DNA of 64,000 nucleotides from Isoetes taiwanensis (taxonomy: Eukaryota > Streptophyta > Lycopodiopsida > Isoetales > Isoetaceae): the NCBI GenBank assembly GCA_021234155.1, contig JAJEKV010000006.1, forward strand, positions 8,709,003 to 8,773,002, written 5' to 3'. A program made the position numbers and the translations under genes. The number at the start of each line of letters is the position of its first letter. Position 1 is the first letter of the stretch. The notes under the pieces are model-generated. The model was not told the origin of the DNA, searched no databases, and saw only the letters and a list, made by a program, of their open reading frames with translations. Of this stretch, positions 34,089 to 44,470 are shown piece after piece.

Positions 34089-36685
34089 ATTTGCGCTTAT
34101 TTTACAACAGCGACTGTCGAACCAGACACCAGAACAAGTTAGATCCAGAATCTAGAACAAACCAGGCACTAGAAGAAGCGCCAAAGTTTTGATTTGGCCA
34201 AACTCTACAGTCCAAAAACTAATAACTAATGACAAATATCTTAGTAACAGTCCACACATAACTGTGACTACACGACTTCTGGCTCCCTTGTGTTTGGGGG
34301 AGTGAATGTATGCAGACCAATGTTAAATTTTAGTGCCATTATGTGGTTTCAAATTTGTGGAGTCGTTTGTAGACGCCCATAAGTTATGATGAAGGGGATG
34401 GGGATATAAATATCTTTCTACAAATAATTTAATTGCCTCAAGTTTATAGGTCCAAAATGCAACAAAAAATTTCGAAAGTAAACAACAAAATGGCCAATTT
34501 TAGAACTGAAAGTTTTCTTCTCAATGCAAGCTTCTTGCTAAGTCTGCATAGCAAAACTAGAGAAAATTATATTGGAATTATGTCTTAATTTTGAGACAAA
34601 TTTTATATTGTGTGTTTTTAGTGACATAGTCAAATCCTCAAAGTCTTATGTGAAAAGCACAAAAATATAATATCATATTACAAAATGGAAGTTGGCCCGC
34701 CGTCTTGAATGTGGGGTCGCCACGTGCCATGTCTCTACAACATGGAATGGAAATAGGCCCAACCATTCCGCTAAACAAGTCAAAGAACCGGACGAAGCGG
34801 TAAAACTCCGACGTTTTCAGCTTGACGCCAAAAGATAAAAGATCCGGCAAAAGATCTATATCAGATGATTTTAGCTCTGTTCTAGTCCATCTCTGTCTTG
34901 TTTTAGCTTTGTTTAGCTCTATTAAAAATTGATTTAGCTCTGTTCAGTGCTGGATCTACACCATATGATCTGGCAAAAATATCTACACCAGATGGTTTTG
35001 TTACCTGTGCCAGCTTTTGTGCCGAATCTACACCGGATGTATTCTCTGTCGGATCTACACCAAAAGCTCTGGCCGGATCTAAAGAGATAAATCTACAACA
35101 AAACAACAACGGTTGAAGCTAAAAAACGGCTCCCAAACTTCCATTTTGTAGAATAGAAATGGGGGCTCCCTTTCCAAGGATAGACAACATTTCACAATAT
35201 AGCATAATAGCATGCAAATGATGGAGAAATTTGAATACGACAGTATTATTATAGAAGTAGGCACACACAACCGAGTTTCATAAAGTTGTAGAACACCAAA
35301 TAAAAAAAGACATTCCATGTTGCTTTTTATAGAACTACAATTTTTTTCCTCCACCTTCCACATTCCATCTTTTAGAACTACAATGTTTCTCCTCCACCTT
35401 TTAACCTACAAATCCTAATGTAGAACAATTCTTCACTGTCCAAAGAAGAATTCATCCCAGCATATTTCTTCTTGTAAGCATCATGCCATTACGACCAAAG
35501 CTACAATATTGAAAACGCAGAGGATTAGTCCTTTGAAATTCACATGGCAGAAGTTGAACATACAAGAAGATTCACATTTTCGAAGTTGGACTCACAATAA
35601 GAAGCCGAACATGTAAGAAGATACACATTTTCAAATCGACACTACCCACCTAAATTGTGCTACCAGAATCATTTTGAAAATAGAGTAAAAAATATATTCT
35701 AAACCAAAAAGTTTATGGTACCTAACAACATGAATAAGTTTAGATATAGTCAGCAAACGTAATGGTGTAATACAAAAGTGTTTAGTTTATCTTGAAAATA
35801 TGTTTAAAGAGGTGGGTTTTCTCCGAAATAGGCTTACTTATATATGCATCCCATCACCTAAAAATAAGCCAAAAAAAGACCAATTTAACTAAAAGATAGG
35901 CTTAAACAGAAGTTAGTTGTTATCTAAAAAAAGTTGGATAAAGGCCAAAAAAGAGAGCATGCTTAATGTGGTTTTTCAAGCCCATTTACATGCTAAAACT
36001 AAAAGCCGAATATAACAAACTTGCTTGCTTATATGTAGAAGAAATGAAAATAAAGAAAAAATGAGAAACTTTGTTGCTATGAATCAGCAGATTACATGCC
36101 CAAAACTCATTACTGGCACATACGTACCTTAAAAAATCAGCAAAGGAAACCCTCTAACTGGCTATTGCAACCTCAGACGAAGAACAAGCTCTGAAGAAGA
36201 AGAAGAACAAGAACAAGAAGAAGCAATCTCGGCAAGAAGAACAAAGCTCTGGCACCATGGCAAGTGGACAAGGAGTTGTTTAGGTTATTAGAAGTGCTAA
36301 CAAGAGTGTCCGGCACTGCATCCTTGCTGGAAAATGGCGCTCCTCATGATCATGCCAGAAAAGGTCTTTCTCCTTCCTTTTATATATATCCGCGTTTTCC
36401 TCCTTATCGATCTTCAGATGTATCTCCAGATGCAAACGTAAAAGAAAGAAGTACCTAGTTTAACAGAAATGGGCTTATGGCTTTTCTTGAACGTCATTGT
36501 ACCTAGCAGAAACGGGCTTGTGGCTCTTCTTGAATGTCGCTGGAGAAGGGCTCCAAGAGGTAGTTTAGGCGGGCAATAAAATTTGTGTGAGCGGGAAAAT
36601 AAGATTCAAAATAATAACTGAGCGAGGAAAAGTTAGAATAGAATTCATTTACGGACATTTTATTAAAGAACATAACATGCTGGGA
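34089..36685. other. Spacer upstream of the receptor kinase
   Basis: This must contain the kinase promoter near 34089-34400, but no firm TATA box was chosen. At 34940-35080 the word GATCTACACC or close variants recurs at irregular spacing together with TCTGGC(A/C), which is a minor local repeat. No gene is supported up to 36685. Confidence 0.4.
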
Positions 36686-36689
36686 TAGC

Positions 36690-36785
36690 ATGGCTCTGGA
36701 TGCACAAGCACGAGACTTGGCTCTTGATGCACAAGCACGAGACTTGGCTCTTGATGCACAAGCACGAGGCTTGCGAAGTCATTAG
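36690..36785 (+). repeat. 30-bp tandem repeat (three units) in an open frame
   Basis: The unit GATGCACAAGCACGAGACTTGGCTCTT is present three times with a 30-bp period. Because 30 is divisible by three, an ATG at 36690 reads through all copies as an ALDAQARDL decapeptide repeat and stops shortly after. It is probably a minisatellite; translation is not supported by any other signal. Confidence 0.6.
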
Positions 36786-36914
36786 CTGAAAATGTTGCCA
36801 TTCTTGCATCTACGAGAGGTACAAATCAATATTTCTTGTGTACTTACATCTCAAATGTTTTAACTGTCTCAAATGTTTTTTAATGTTATTCTTAGTTGCA
36901 TCTTTCTATACTAG

Positions 36915-37080
36915 CGCCTTGTTCACTTTCTCTCTCTCTAGCTCTCTTTCTCTCTCTAGCCTTCTCTTACCTTCTTCCTCTCTGCTCTGTCTCTCCCTTT
37001 TTCCACTGTCTCTCTAGCCTTCTTTTCTTTCTCTCTCTGCTATGTCTCTCTAGCCTTCTTTCTCTCTCTACATCCTATCA
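36915..37080. repeat. CT-rich microsatellite tract
   Basis: A long pyrimidine tract is dominated by CTCTCT and TCTAGCCTTCTTT runs, with the near-repeated phrase CTCTAGCCTTCT recurring four times. It lies just left of the chromovirus 5' LTR and has no coding content. Confidence 0.75.
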
Positions 37081-37306
37081 AGGCGATCCTATTAAGGCGA
37101 CCCATGGCGCGCCAATAGAGTGTTCCAGGTTCTATAACACTCAAAATTCACTGCATTTGTCGCCTTCTCTTCCTTCCTTGTGTTCTGCCTTCTCTTCCTT
37201 TCCCATTTCAACCTATTCCAAAAAGCTCATTCAAACCAAGCCCATACCAAAAGTATTCCGACAGTAGCCGGAATCGAACCTCCTCCCCAACTCTCGGGCC
37301 AATCAG

Positions 37307-38869
37307 TGGCGTTCGGCCAAAGATTATCGGTCCCCTGGGCGTATCTTTGTGCGCCGCTCATCACGCAGCATACCGCCCACTCCGACCGACGTGTACGCCA
37401 ACGGATAGCCAGGTAAGTAGCCCTAGGGGCAACTTGCTAGGAGTGTTCATATATTATTAATGTGCACATGTGCACATTAATGTGGGCACACCTTTCCATG
37501 TTGGCATATTTTGCCACCTAGCCATTAAAGGCAAGTTGGGCCTTTCCAATTATCCCACATGCCAAAATGGGTAATTGGAAACCCTAGCCTAAACCCCATG
37601 TCTATTTAGGGTAGGAAAACCCTAGCTTGCTAGTTTTTAGTCCTTAGGGTTTTAGAGCTTCGGTTTTGGCTGCCCCAGGAGCCAAAACAGCCTCCCGAGC
37701 AGCCGCCTGCGAATTGGCCATCGGTTCCCACAATTGATCAGCCCAAAGAGGATGGTTGAACTTCGGTCGAGGAGGAAACCACTCAAGGATCAGGTATTTG
37801 GTCAATTTAATAGCTTAAACCGTCTTCTAGTCATAGAATCAGTAGGTTTAGACTATTAAATTGCCCATAGCAGCTATCTAGATCTTAGATCTCGGACACT
37901 AACTAAAGAACCTAACTCTATGATTAGATCTAGTTCTTTAGTTCTTCTGTGATGTATTTGGATGATGTATCTCTGTGAACTCCTTGTATTGGGAAGGGGG
38001 GTAGAGGCCCTAAAGCTTGTAGTTGATGCTCCTAGAGTAGCCTCTCTAGCACACTGTAGATTCGGCCTGTGCACAAGAACCACACACCGTGGGTGAAGGG
38101 GCCAGGGCCGGCTTAGAAGGAGGTTAGGTGTTCGACTCTTGAACGATCCCTATGGTGTGTTAGTGCTACCGGGGATCATTGTGACTAGGTCTAATGGCTT
38201 ACCACTGAGTGCGGGTAAGGCATGGGCTCGACACCCGTGAAGTGGTGTACACTTTCCAGTGGGTTCAGTCGAATACGGGCAGTGGCCCTCTAGTCACCTT
38301 GAGTCAGCATGTAGACCTCTGGAGGGAGTGATCCCTACCTGCCCCATCGGAACTGGGGAGATGAAACCCAGGAATAGCCCTTTTGGCTATGCATCCCGGA
38401 GGAGCTGATCGTCCCCCAACACTTTTCACCTACTGCAAAGTGTGCACAGGGGAGGGCGGATGGAGTGGACAACCCTAGGCCATGTTCATATGCCAGCCAA
38501 CTCCATTGCCATGAATTAAATGCGCAATGAACTCTGGAGACCCAAGCCGTCAGTCACTCCCTTGAGTCTGAGCCTTGGGTAGGATTCCCTATGTGATGTG
38601 CTGACCATTGTCTATGCAGATGTTGATATACCACCCCTCTGGGTGGATGGAGGATTCTGTTGGTACTGACATGTATGTTTACGCTTCCGCAGCTAGGTAG
38701 GCCCTGAGGGAGACAGGGTAGAATGACACCTTCACTCTTCCCACTGGGACTCGTTACGGGTGCAGTGATATGTGGAGGGCCCTGTATCAGCATGGAGCTG
38801 GTGTGGGGGAAGAACTCCTGTTTGTATACGGTGAGAGCACCGCACCCCCACGGTAGGGGGGCGTCCGCA
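37307..38869 (+). repeat. 5' LTR of the chromovirus
   Basis: This pairs with 61191-62747. Stretches such as 37781-38085 and 61658-61962 are identical over 305 bp, while short GC-rich patches differ heavily. The right boundary is set by CA followed after one base by the primer site TGGTATCAGAGC. The left boundary is set by comparison with the 3' LTR, whose first bases are TGTGACGATCC. A 69-codon minus-strand frame occurs identically in both LTRs but has no known domain. Confidence 0.88.
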
Positions 38870-38870
38870 G

Positions 38871-38882
38871 TGGTATCAGAGC
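38871..38882 (+). promoter_or_regulatory. Primer binding site, tRNA-iMet type
   Basis: TGGTATCAGAGC lies one base after the 5' LTR and is the standard plant LTR-retrotransposon site complementary to the 3' end of initiator tRNA-Met, where minus-strand DNA synthesis starts. Confidence 0.93.
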
Positions 38883-39071
38883 AATGTTCTTGGAGACCAA
38901 GAGCAAAGCACTGGCCATGTCCCAGTAGTACTAACTTGATAGGATCCTCAAGCCTCGAAAAGTGGGAAATTTTTTTCTCATCTTTGTAGTTTATGCTAAG
39001 CTAGTAACAATTAAGTGAATTGGAATTTAACAAGATTAAAAAGAATGAGACAAAATTTTTCCAAGTGAGGT

Positions 39072-39140
39072 GGTCTCCACATTTCGGCGCTGGTCCTTGA
39101 AACTAAATTTTAGTTTTGAAGCGGTAGGCTGTGAGACATC
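39072..39140. repeat. Hairpin repeat copy 1 upstream of the H3-like gene
   Basis: The arms GGTCTCCACA..AAACTAAA and TTTAGTTT..CTGTGAGACAT form an imperfect inverted repeat with a perfect 8-bp inner stem. It shares its outline with three other copies (39259, 40933, 41130). Confidence 0.7.
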
Positions 39141-39258
39141 GAATAAGAACACCAAAACATGATGAATTTGAGAAAAATAATGTGGTAAGGCTAATTCTAA
39201 GGTAGGAATTAGTTAGAATAGCATGTTTTAATTACCTAAAAACCCTAGAAATGTATGA

Positions 39259-39327
39259 GATCTCACAGCTCGCGCCTGGTCGCAAAACTAAACATTAGTA
39301 TTGGAACGAGGCGCAAGCTGTGAGACC
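39259..39327. repeat. Hairpin repeat copy 2 upstream of the H3-like gene
   Basis: The left arm GATCTCACAGCTCGCGCCTG pairs with the right arm AGGCGCAAGCTGTGAGACC with very few mismatches, and the inner word CAAAACTAA is answered by TTAGTATTGG. It lies about 100 bp upstream of the TATA box of the H3-like gene. Confidence 0.78.
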
Positions 39328-39429
39328 AATAGGTAGAAAAAAGTCTGAAATAAGTATAAGTTTTAGCTAAGTTGGTGCCTTAGCATGTTAAACAGAGCAA
39401 CTTGAGTTTTGACCTAAAATTCCCCAAGC

Positions 39430-39437
39430 TATAAATA
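39430..39437 (+). promoter_or_regulatory. TATA box of the H3-like gene
   Basis: CTATAAATAG lies about 110 bp before ATG 39540, giving an expected 5' UTR near 75-80 nt. The flanking text CTATAAATAGA..CCCCTCATTT recurs in front of the second gene at 41390, which supports a real and duplicated promoter. Confidence 0.65.
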
Positions 39438-39539
39438 GATGTAGAACCCCCCTCATTTTTTCGTCCAAGCCCTAGAAATCCGCTCTTCCCAACTTAGGCG
39501 ATCTTTCGGCGCTTTTATCCGATTGACGATCCGTAAAGC

Positions 39540-40789
39540 ATGGCCCGAACCAAACAGACCGCAAGGAAGCGTCGCCCAGGCGAAACCACCAGCGCCACTG
39601 AGGCGGAGATCATTCGGAAGATGCTTCGTGAGAGGCTCGCGAGAGGGGGTCGTTCGCCTTCGGACGAGGAGCAAGACACGTCCGATCTGATTGATGTCTT
39701 CAACCAGCAGGCGGAGCAGGACGAGGCCACATCACCGAACTCCATGGACGAGGAGACGAGGGAGGTGTATGAAGAAATAGAGCGGGAGATCCGGCAGCAG
39801 GAACAAGCAGAAGACCATTCAGACGCACCCACAGAGATCCTCGAGCAGGATGAGCAAGTGACAGGTCTGGAGCCAGCAGAGGTAGCAGACCTTAGAAGGT
39901 TCATCAGAAAGTACAGAAGAGAAGGGAAGACAAAAAGAGGAAAAGGGAGGAAGAGGAACAAAAGGCAGCAGAAGAGAAGAAGAAGGCGAAAGGGAAGTTC
40001 GTGGCTGGCATAAGGAGAACGGCGGGACCGCCTCGCCAAGGAAGAGGCCGAACCCCAAGATTGTCATCAAGGAGCGGCAACCCGACGAACCCCCAAACCC
40101 CTCCGACGACTCTTCTGAGGAGGACTTCAACCCTAATGCTGCAGGTGGAAGCTCTTCCAAGCACCCAGCGACGAAGAAGGGGAAGTACCCGAAAGCAGCC
40201 GACCCTGAAAGCAACCCCAAAGAAGATCAAGTGCGTAAGGCCCCCGAAAATACCCGGCATGGGATAGAAAGAAGCAACCACGACCTGCCCGGGAAGCCTA
40301 CGTCACCGGATGAGGTGAAGATTTACGAGAGGAAGATGAGGGAGCACGAGGCCTACATGAAGAAATGGGAGGCCTACAACAAATATTATGAAGAAAACGG
40401 GGTCAGTTCATCGAGGGAGGGCGACCAACGGCAAAGAAACCTTAAAGCCGCCACCAATCGGGCCAAAGGTTCCCAAGCCACCACCCAAGAAGAAAGTCGA
40501 TAGGAAGGAGGTGGAGAGAAGAGCGCTAAGGGAGATTAGACACTTCCAACAAGCAGCCTACGGACTTCTAATCCCCCGCCCCTTCGCCTTTCGGTTGAGC
40601 GAGAAGTGATGCAGCCTCTGAGCAATTTTAGAGTCACTTGACGAGGCGCGGGCAATGCAAGAGGCGGTTGAGGCAAAAATAGTGCAACATTTTGAGGATT
40701 CAACAGCTTGCACTATTCACGCCAAGCGGGTAACCCTAATGCGGCAAGACATGAGTCTTGCGAGCCGTATAAAGGGAGAACGCCCTTAG
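39540..40789 (+). CDS. Histone H3-like protein encoded inside the retrotransposon (frameshifted as read)
   Basis: ATG 39540 opens [10 protein letters not shown], identical to the first ten codons of canonical histone H3 (H3 K4 and K9 context), then diverges. A charged region of about 320 residues follows: acidic Glu/Asp-rich blocks, then a Lys/Arg/Glu-rich coiled-coil-like stretch, then Pro/Ser/Lys-rich linker sequence in shifting frames. At 40523 the H3 histone fold begins. Helix N reads [18 protein letters not shown] (H3: ALREIRRYQKSTELLI). Helix 1 follows with REVMQPLS. Helix 2 (from 40643) has [15 protein letters not shown], then [14 protein letters not shown] (H3: CAIHAKRVTIMPKD), and helix 3 ends RIKGERP before TAG 40787 (H3: RIRGERA). 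LLIP and VTLMR resemble CENH3 usage, while FED.. and the end resemble canonical H3. At least four single-base frame changes occur (near 39895, 40015, 40500-40600 and 40640). The gene is on the same strand as gag-pol, between primer site and gag, with its own TATA box. The H3 identity is sequence-evident; its function is unknown. Confidence 0.87.
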
Positions 40790-40932
40790 AACTTGTTTTG
40801 TAAATAATTAAAAATTTTGTAATATAGAGCAGTTTTGTGTACCTTGATTGCATAAACTTGATTAATTAGAGCAAATTAATAAGTTTTAGCTTTTATTTCG
40901 TGAAATAGGACATTTGCAAGCCGAGAGACATG
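40790..40932. other. 3' flank of the H3-like gene
   Basis: The sequence after the stop is AT-rich, with TTGTAAATAATTAAAAATTTTGTAATATAG, plausible as a plant polyadenylation region ending the H3-like transcript before the next hairpin pair. Confidence 0.4.
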
Positions 40933-41000
40933 ATGTCTCCCAACTTTACCGGGTCGCAAAACTAACTTTTAGTTTTGAAGCCAGGCTAAGTCGTGAGACC
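40933..41000. repeat. Hairpin repeat copy 3, upstream of the second gene
   Basis: GTCTCCCAACTTTACCGGGTCGCAAAACTAA pairs with TTAGTTTTGAAGCCAGGCTAAGTCGTGAGAC; the inner 9-bp stem CAAAACTAA/TTAGTTTTG is perfect. The core words match copies 1, 2 and 4. Confidence 0.8.
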
Positions 41001-41129
41001 TAAACAAACTTGACCAAAACAGCTCCAAATCGGCCAAATAAGGGGTCAATTCTGCACCGATTTGATGAGCCCATCACCCTTACACCATCGGTTTACCCAA
41101 ATTAGACAACTTTTGATCGAAATGAGATC

Positions 41130-41203
41130 GATGTCTCCGCATTTCGCGCTGGTCAAAGAACTAAAAGTTAGTTTTTTGGCGAGGCGCAAAGTCGCGAGAG
41201 ACC
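41130..41203. repeat. Hairpin repeat copy 4, upstream of the second gene
   Basis: The left arm GATGTCTCCGCATTTCGCGC pairs with GCGCAAAGTCGCGAGAGACC, with inner AACTAA/TTAGTT. It lies about 190 bp before the TATA box at 41391. Confidence 0.75.
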
Positions 41204-41390
41204 TCTTACCATTTCTTCACCAGACTTGTCAAAGTCACCTTCAACCTATTGCATAGCATCTTTTAGGTAATCTAGCCTTGTTCAAGCATCCCACATAGTC
41301 CTCAAACTCCCATTTTGACCTCGGATAGGCTAGAATTACCCAACCCTAGGAAATTTTCAAGTCATCCAAAATTAGGGTTTTCCCCTTTTC

Positions 41391-41397
41391 TATAAAT
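41391..41397 (+). promoter_or_regulatory. TATA box of the second internal gene
   Basis: CTATAAATAGACCCCTCATTT matches the H3-like gene's promoter context. The next ATG in good context is at 41512, giving a 5' UTR near 90 nt. Confidence 0.6.
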
Positions 41398-41511
41398 AGA
41401 CCCCTCATTTCTCGGATAGCACCCTACAAATCGCATACCCCTTCTAGCCAATTTCTCAACTCCTCCGGCGCTCTTGCAACCGTTTGTTACCCTCTTACTC
41501 GCAATTAATCA

Positions 41512-42905
41512 ATGGCAACTTCGATTTCCACCAGATGGTACAGCGCCCGGCTCATATGTCTTGAGGGGACGTCGACCAGAATCTTCCGGATCTTCGGGAA
41601 GGAGGTAGATGTCCAAGCAACCTTGCACCGCAGCGACCCGGCTTATAGTAGAGTCTTGACTGAAGTTCCAAGCTAGGGTAGAACCAGCTTAGTGCAACTC
41701 CCCCTTGTGTAGGCTATTTTGTTCCTAGACAGGTCCCTGAGCAAGATTAGACGATGTCCCTAACATCGCCAAATACCTCACAAACAAAGCGCCACAAGCG
41801 CCTTTGAGCCAATGGTCCTAATCGTCAATAGGACCAAGTACTTCTCTTTCAACACCGCCTTGGCAATCTTTCTTACCCAATTGCGAGAACACCGTGGGGA
41901 AACCTCCATTCCCCCATGGACGTGGACCCATTAGCCATAGCAAAGAGAGCAACGGCTCCTCACCACAGTATGAACAGAGGGCGGGAAGGGAAGGAAGAAG
42001 ACTTAAGAACAGAATCAAGAAGAGGAAGACTATGTCGAGCTCGACCCAAATGGAGGAGCGCGACAAGCAGCAAGAGTGGCAAGACTTCAAAGAAGCCGGC
42101 AGACTCTCAGTCGCGCCACCCTCGGTTAGGCATCACAAGCCTAGCTCCCATTATTGTCGAAGGTGAGGAGTTTACGCTCTAAGCGACATTCAAAACCTCC
42201 CGAGGGGAAAGGGAGTACCGACCAAGAGTTGCTACACCAACTCCGAAAGAATGGACTTGGGCGACTTCATCGTCAGGAGAATCGACTTCCCCTCCAAGTA
42301 AGGGAAGCCGACACTTACACGGGAGAGTTTACCTCCGATATCCAAGCCTCTGACAACATCGGCCGGTTATGGAGGCGGACAAGGCCGAGAACAAGCTACC
42401 GACGGAGGAAGAGTTCCTTGCTCTTGAGAAGCAGATGGGGATCCGCTATGCGACCTCAAACATCCTAACGGCAAGCTCGTCCCGCAGAACCTCCCGGGGA
42501 GAGGGCCGGCCCGATTCGACCTCGGGAGGGCTTCAAAGAATAGAGACTACAGGGAGCTCACCACGGTGGAGGTTGATGACTTGAGAAGCGCATACGTAGC
42601 CGGATACCGAAGTGGTCGAGGACCCGATCCTAGCGAACTCAAATCACTACGGTATTACACCGCCACTGGCGATGGATGGAAGAATAGCGGTTATCCACCG
42701 CAAGTTCACCCCTGGGGCGAGGAAGGAGTATCGCTGGTGATTGCACTCTCGGATTCGCCGCATCATTGCGGTTACCCTTAACACCGAAGTATGCAATCAC
42801 GGTGAAGAGAGCGGTAGCACTCGACGCCTTCGACTTCGCCATACCTTACAAAAGGCAAAAGCAAGACTGCCGGTGACAGCAGACTTATACCCCCCACGCA
42901 TGAAT
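41512..42905 (+). pseudogene. Second internal retrotransposon gene, unknown family, frameshifted
   Basis: ATG 41512 opens MATSISTRW and reads 50-odd codons before a stop. Coding-like text resumes in other frames: a basic Lys/Arg/Glu-rich stretch (41900-42080), a block with IIVEGEEFTL and STDQELLHQLRKNGLG (42145-42255), a block with EVDDLRSAYVAGYRSGRGPD (42569-42640), and a C-terminal block with PKYAITVKRAVALDAFDFAI ending near 42905. I do not recognise the family. The region sits between the H3-like gene and gag, on the same strand, with its own promoter and hairpins. The last block faintly recalls the C-terminal helix of histone H4 (TVTAMDVVYALKRQ), but the preceding H4 fold is not seen, so no histone call is made. 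Confidence 0.5.
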
Positions 42906-43134
42906 AGAAGATTTGGCAAGAGCATTACAAGGTGGATCTCCACCAATGTCGCTTAGGAACTTGGGCCATTCATTAGGAACGGCCCAAGTGAAAAAAAGTT
43001 CTGGAGGACAATCCATCTTACCGGCACAACCGGGAATGATTAGCCGTAGTTGTAATTTCTCAGATTAGCGTAATATAAATATAAATATAATATTCTCTTG
43101 CACTATAAATGTTTTGTTGATATATTTTGTGTCC

Positions 43135-44470
43135 CCCCCTAACCATGCCAACAAACATAAACAATCCAAGAAAACAAGGAAAACTAACCATGTAGCTATG
43201 AACCGCTTGTGTATGCGACTAGAGGCCTAAAGCCGGAGGAGAACGACAAGCTACTTGGAACTTATAGAGGAACAGAGTCCGCCAGCCACGCCGGACAAGG
43301 AACCCTTGAAGAATTTGGACAAATGACCCGGAAGAAGAAATATCGCAAAATGAGGACGGACCTCTCGAACGGATAAAGGCTTTGCTAGCCGCTGCAAAGC
43401 GGGAGCGGTTCGGTGGGTAACGCTCAACTGCCGCAAGCATCATTTCGGAGAAACGGTAGAGACAGGAAAGAGCAACAAGAGAGGAAGGTCCCAGTTGGAC
43501 TCCTCGATTCAAGCTCGATTCGGACTCGGCCCGGGAGGAAGAAGAAGAGCGTAACCAAGACCCAAACACGATGGAAGGCGAGGAACGCCCGGACGGACGA
43601 CAAAGGGACACAAGAACCTCGACTACCGGGGAGAAGAAGGTAGATTACGCGACCGGGCAATGTATGGAAGGCCCGAATCTGAACAGTTCGGGGAGAACAG
43701 TGTCGATTATTAAAGCGAGAGGCATGGCTGGACCTAAATGAGTGAATGCGGCAATGCTTATGGCATGAAGGATAAGGACAAAGGTAGAGTGGCAAATGAC
43801 CAACTTGAAAGGAGCGCCACGAATTTGGTGGAAAGGTTATGCAAAGGCACATGGCTTAAGCGGGGATGCTTGCGGGTTCAAGAAGTTTGCTAAAGCCTTC
43901 AAAGCGCCATTACGTTCCAAAGAGAGCACAAGTCCAAGATGATCACGCCCATTCTGACGGTTTGCGGCAAGGCAACAAGTCGAGACACGAAATACACCTG
44001 AGGAATTTATGAGGCTAAGGTCAGATGTGCCAAAGTTAGGTGAGAAGCATGCGGTGGAAAGCTACATTGAAGGTCCGAATGAGGACATCCGCAAGTTTGT
44101 AAGGGCAATAAACCCTAGAACAAGATGTCGAGGCGGAGTCCAAGGCAATAAGCTTGCAAGGAACAGGGACCTCGGAATAGCGGCGAGGCGGCAGCGATAT
44201 TACCAAGATAAAGGCAAGGCGTGGCCGGTTTTAGCGGAGGAGGACCGGCCGGGACCCAAATTAGAGCCCCATATAGTGGCAATCAAGGGAAGCGGCGGGG
44301 AGAAGAAGCGGAGTGTCTTTCAAAGACAAACGAGAAGGGTCAAACTACTCCAAAGCGGTCGCGATCCTTTCTGCGAGCCATGCCCAAGGAAAAGAGAGCG
44401 AGAGTGCATAGAAAAAGCGGCTTTGCTTTCATTGCTTCCAGCCGAAAGCCATAGGGCAAAATGAACCCCA
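43135..44470 (+). pseudogene. gag: Chromovirus gag (capsid and zinc knuckle), frameshifted
   Basis: After a basic, charged leader (43250-43640) the capsid region is readable across frames: GNAYGMK, then WQMTNLKGAPRIWW-type wording (43790-43830), and an intact 151-codon frame from 44009 with RLRSDVPKLGEKHAVESYIE and EDIRKFVRAINPR, typical of retrotransposon gag helices. A decayed CCHC-type knuckle (CFHCFQ followed by IGQN) lies near 44425-44460, just before the stop. Gag forms the virus-like particle and binds RNA. The many single-base frame changes may be sequence errors, given the young LTRs. Confidence 0.7.

Noticed and set aside
36915..37080. CRISPR-like or structured repeat array
   Set aside because: It is a simple CT microsatellite with no regular spacer structure, and CRISPR arrays are not expected in plant nuclear DNA.
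37245..37306. tRNA-like stretch left of the 5' LTR (GGTTCGATTCC on the minus strand)
   Set aside because: A B-box-like word is present, but the flanking bases do not form a T stem or acceptor stem and no A box lies at the right distance.
37874..38083. 69-codon minus-strand frame repeated identically at 61751-61960
   Set aside because: It is identical only because both copies are in the LTR pair; it has no domain or start context and runs antisense to the element.
39515..40281. Long minus-strand frames antisense to the H3-like gene (174, 133 and 125 codons)
   Set aside because: They are shadows of the Arg/Glu/Lys-rich plus-strand coding sequence; their Ser/Leu/Phe-rich composition and lack of motifs fit antisense artefacts.
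43424..43852. 142-codon minus-strand frame opposite gag
   Set aside because: It is antisense to readable gag capsid sequence and has no motif of its own.
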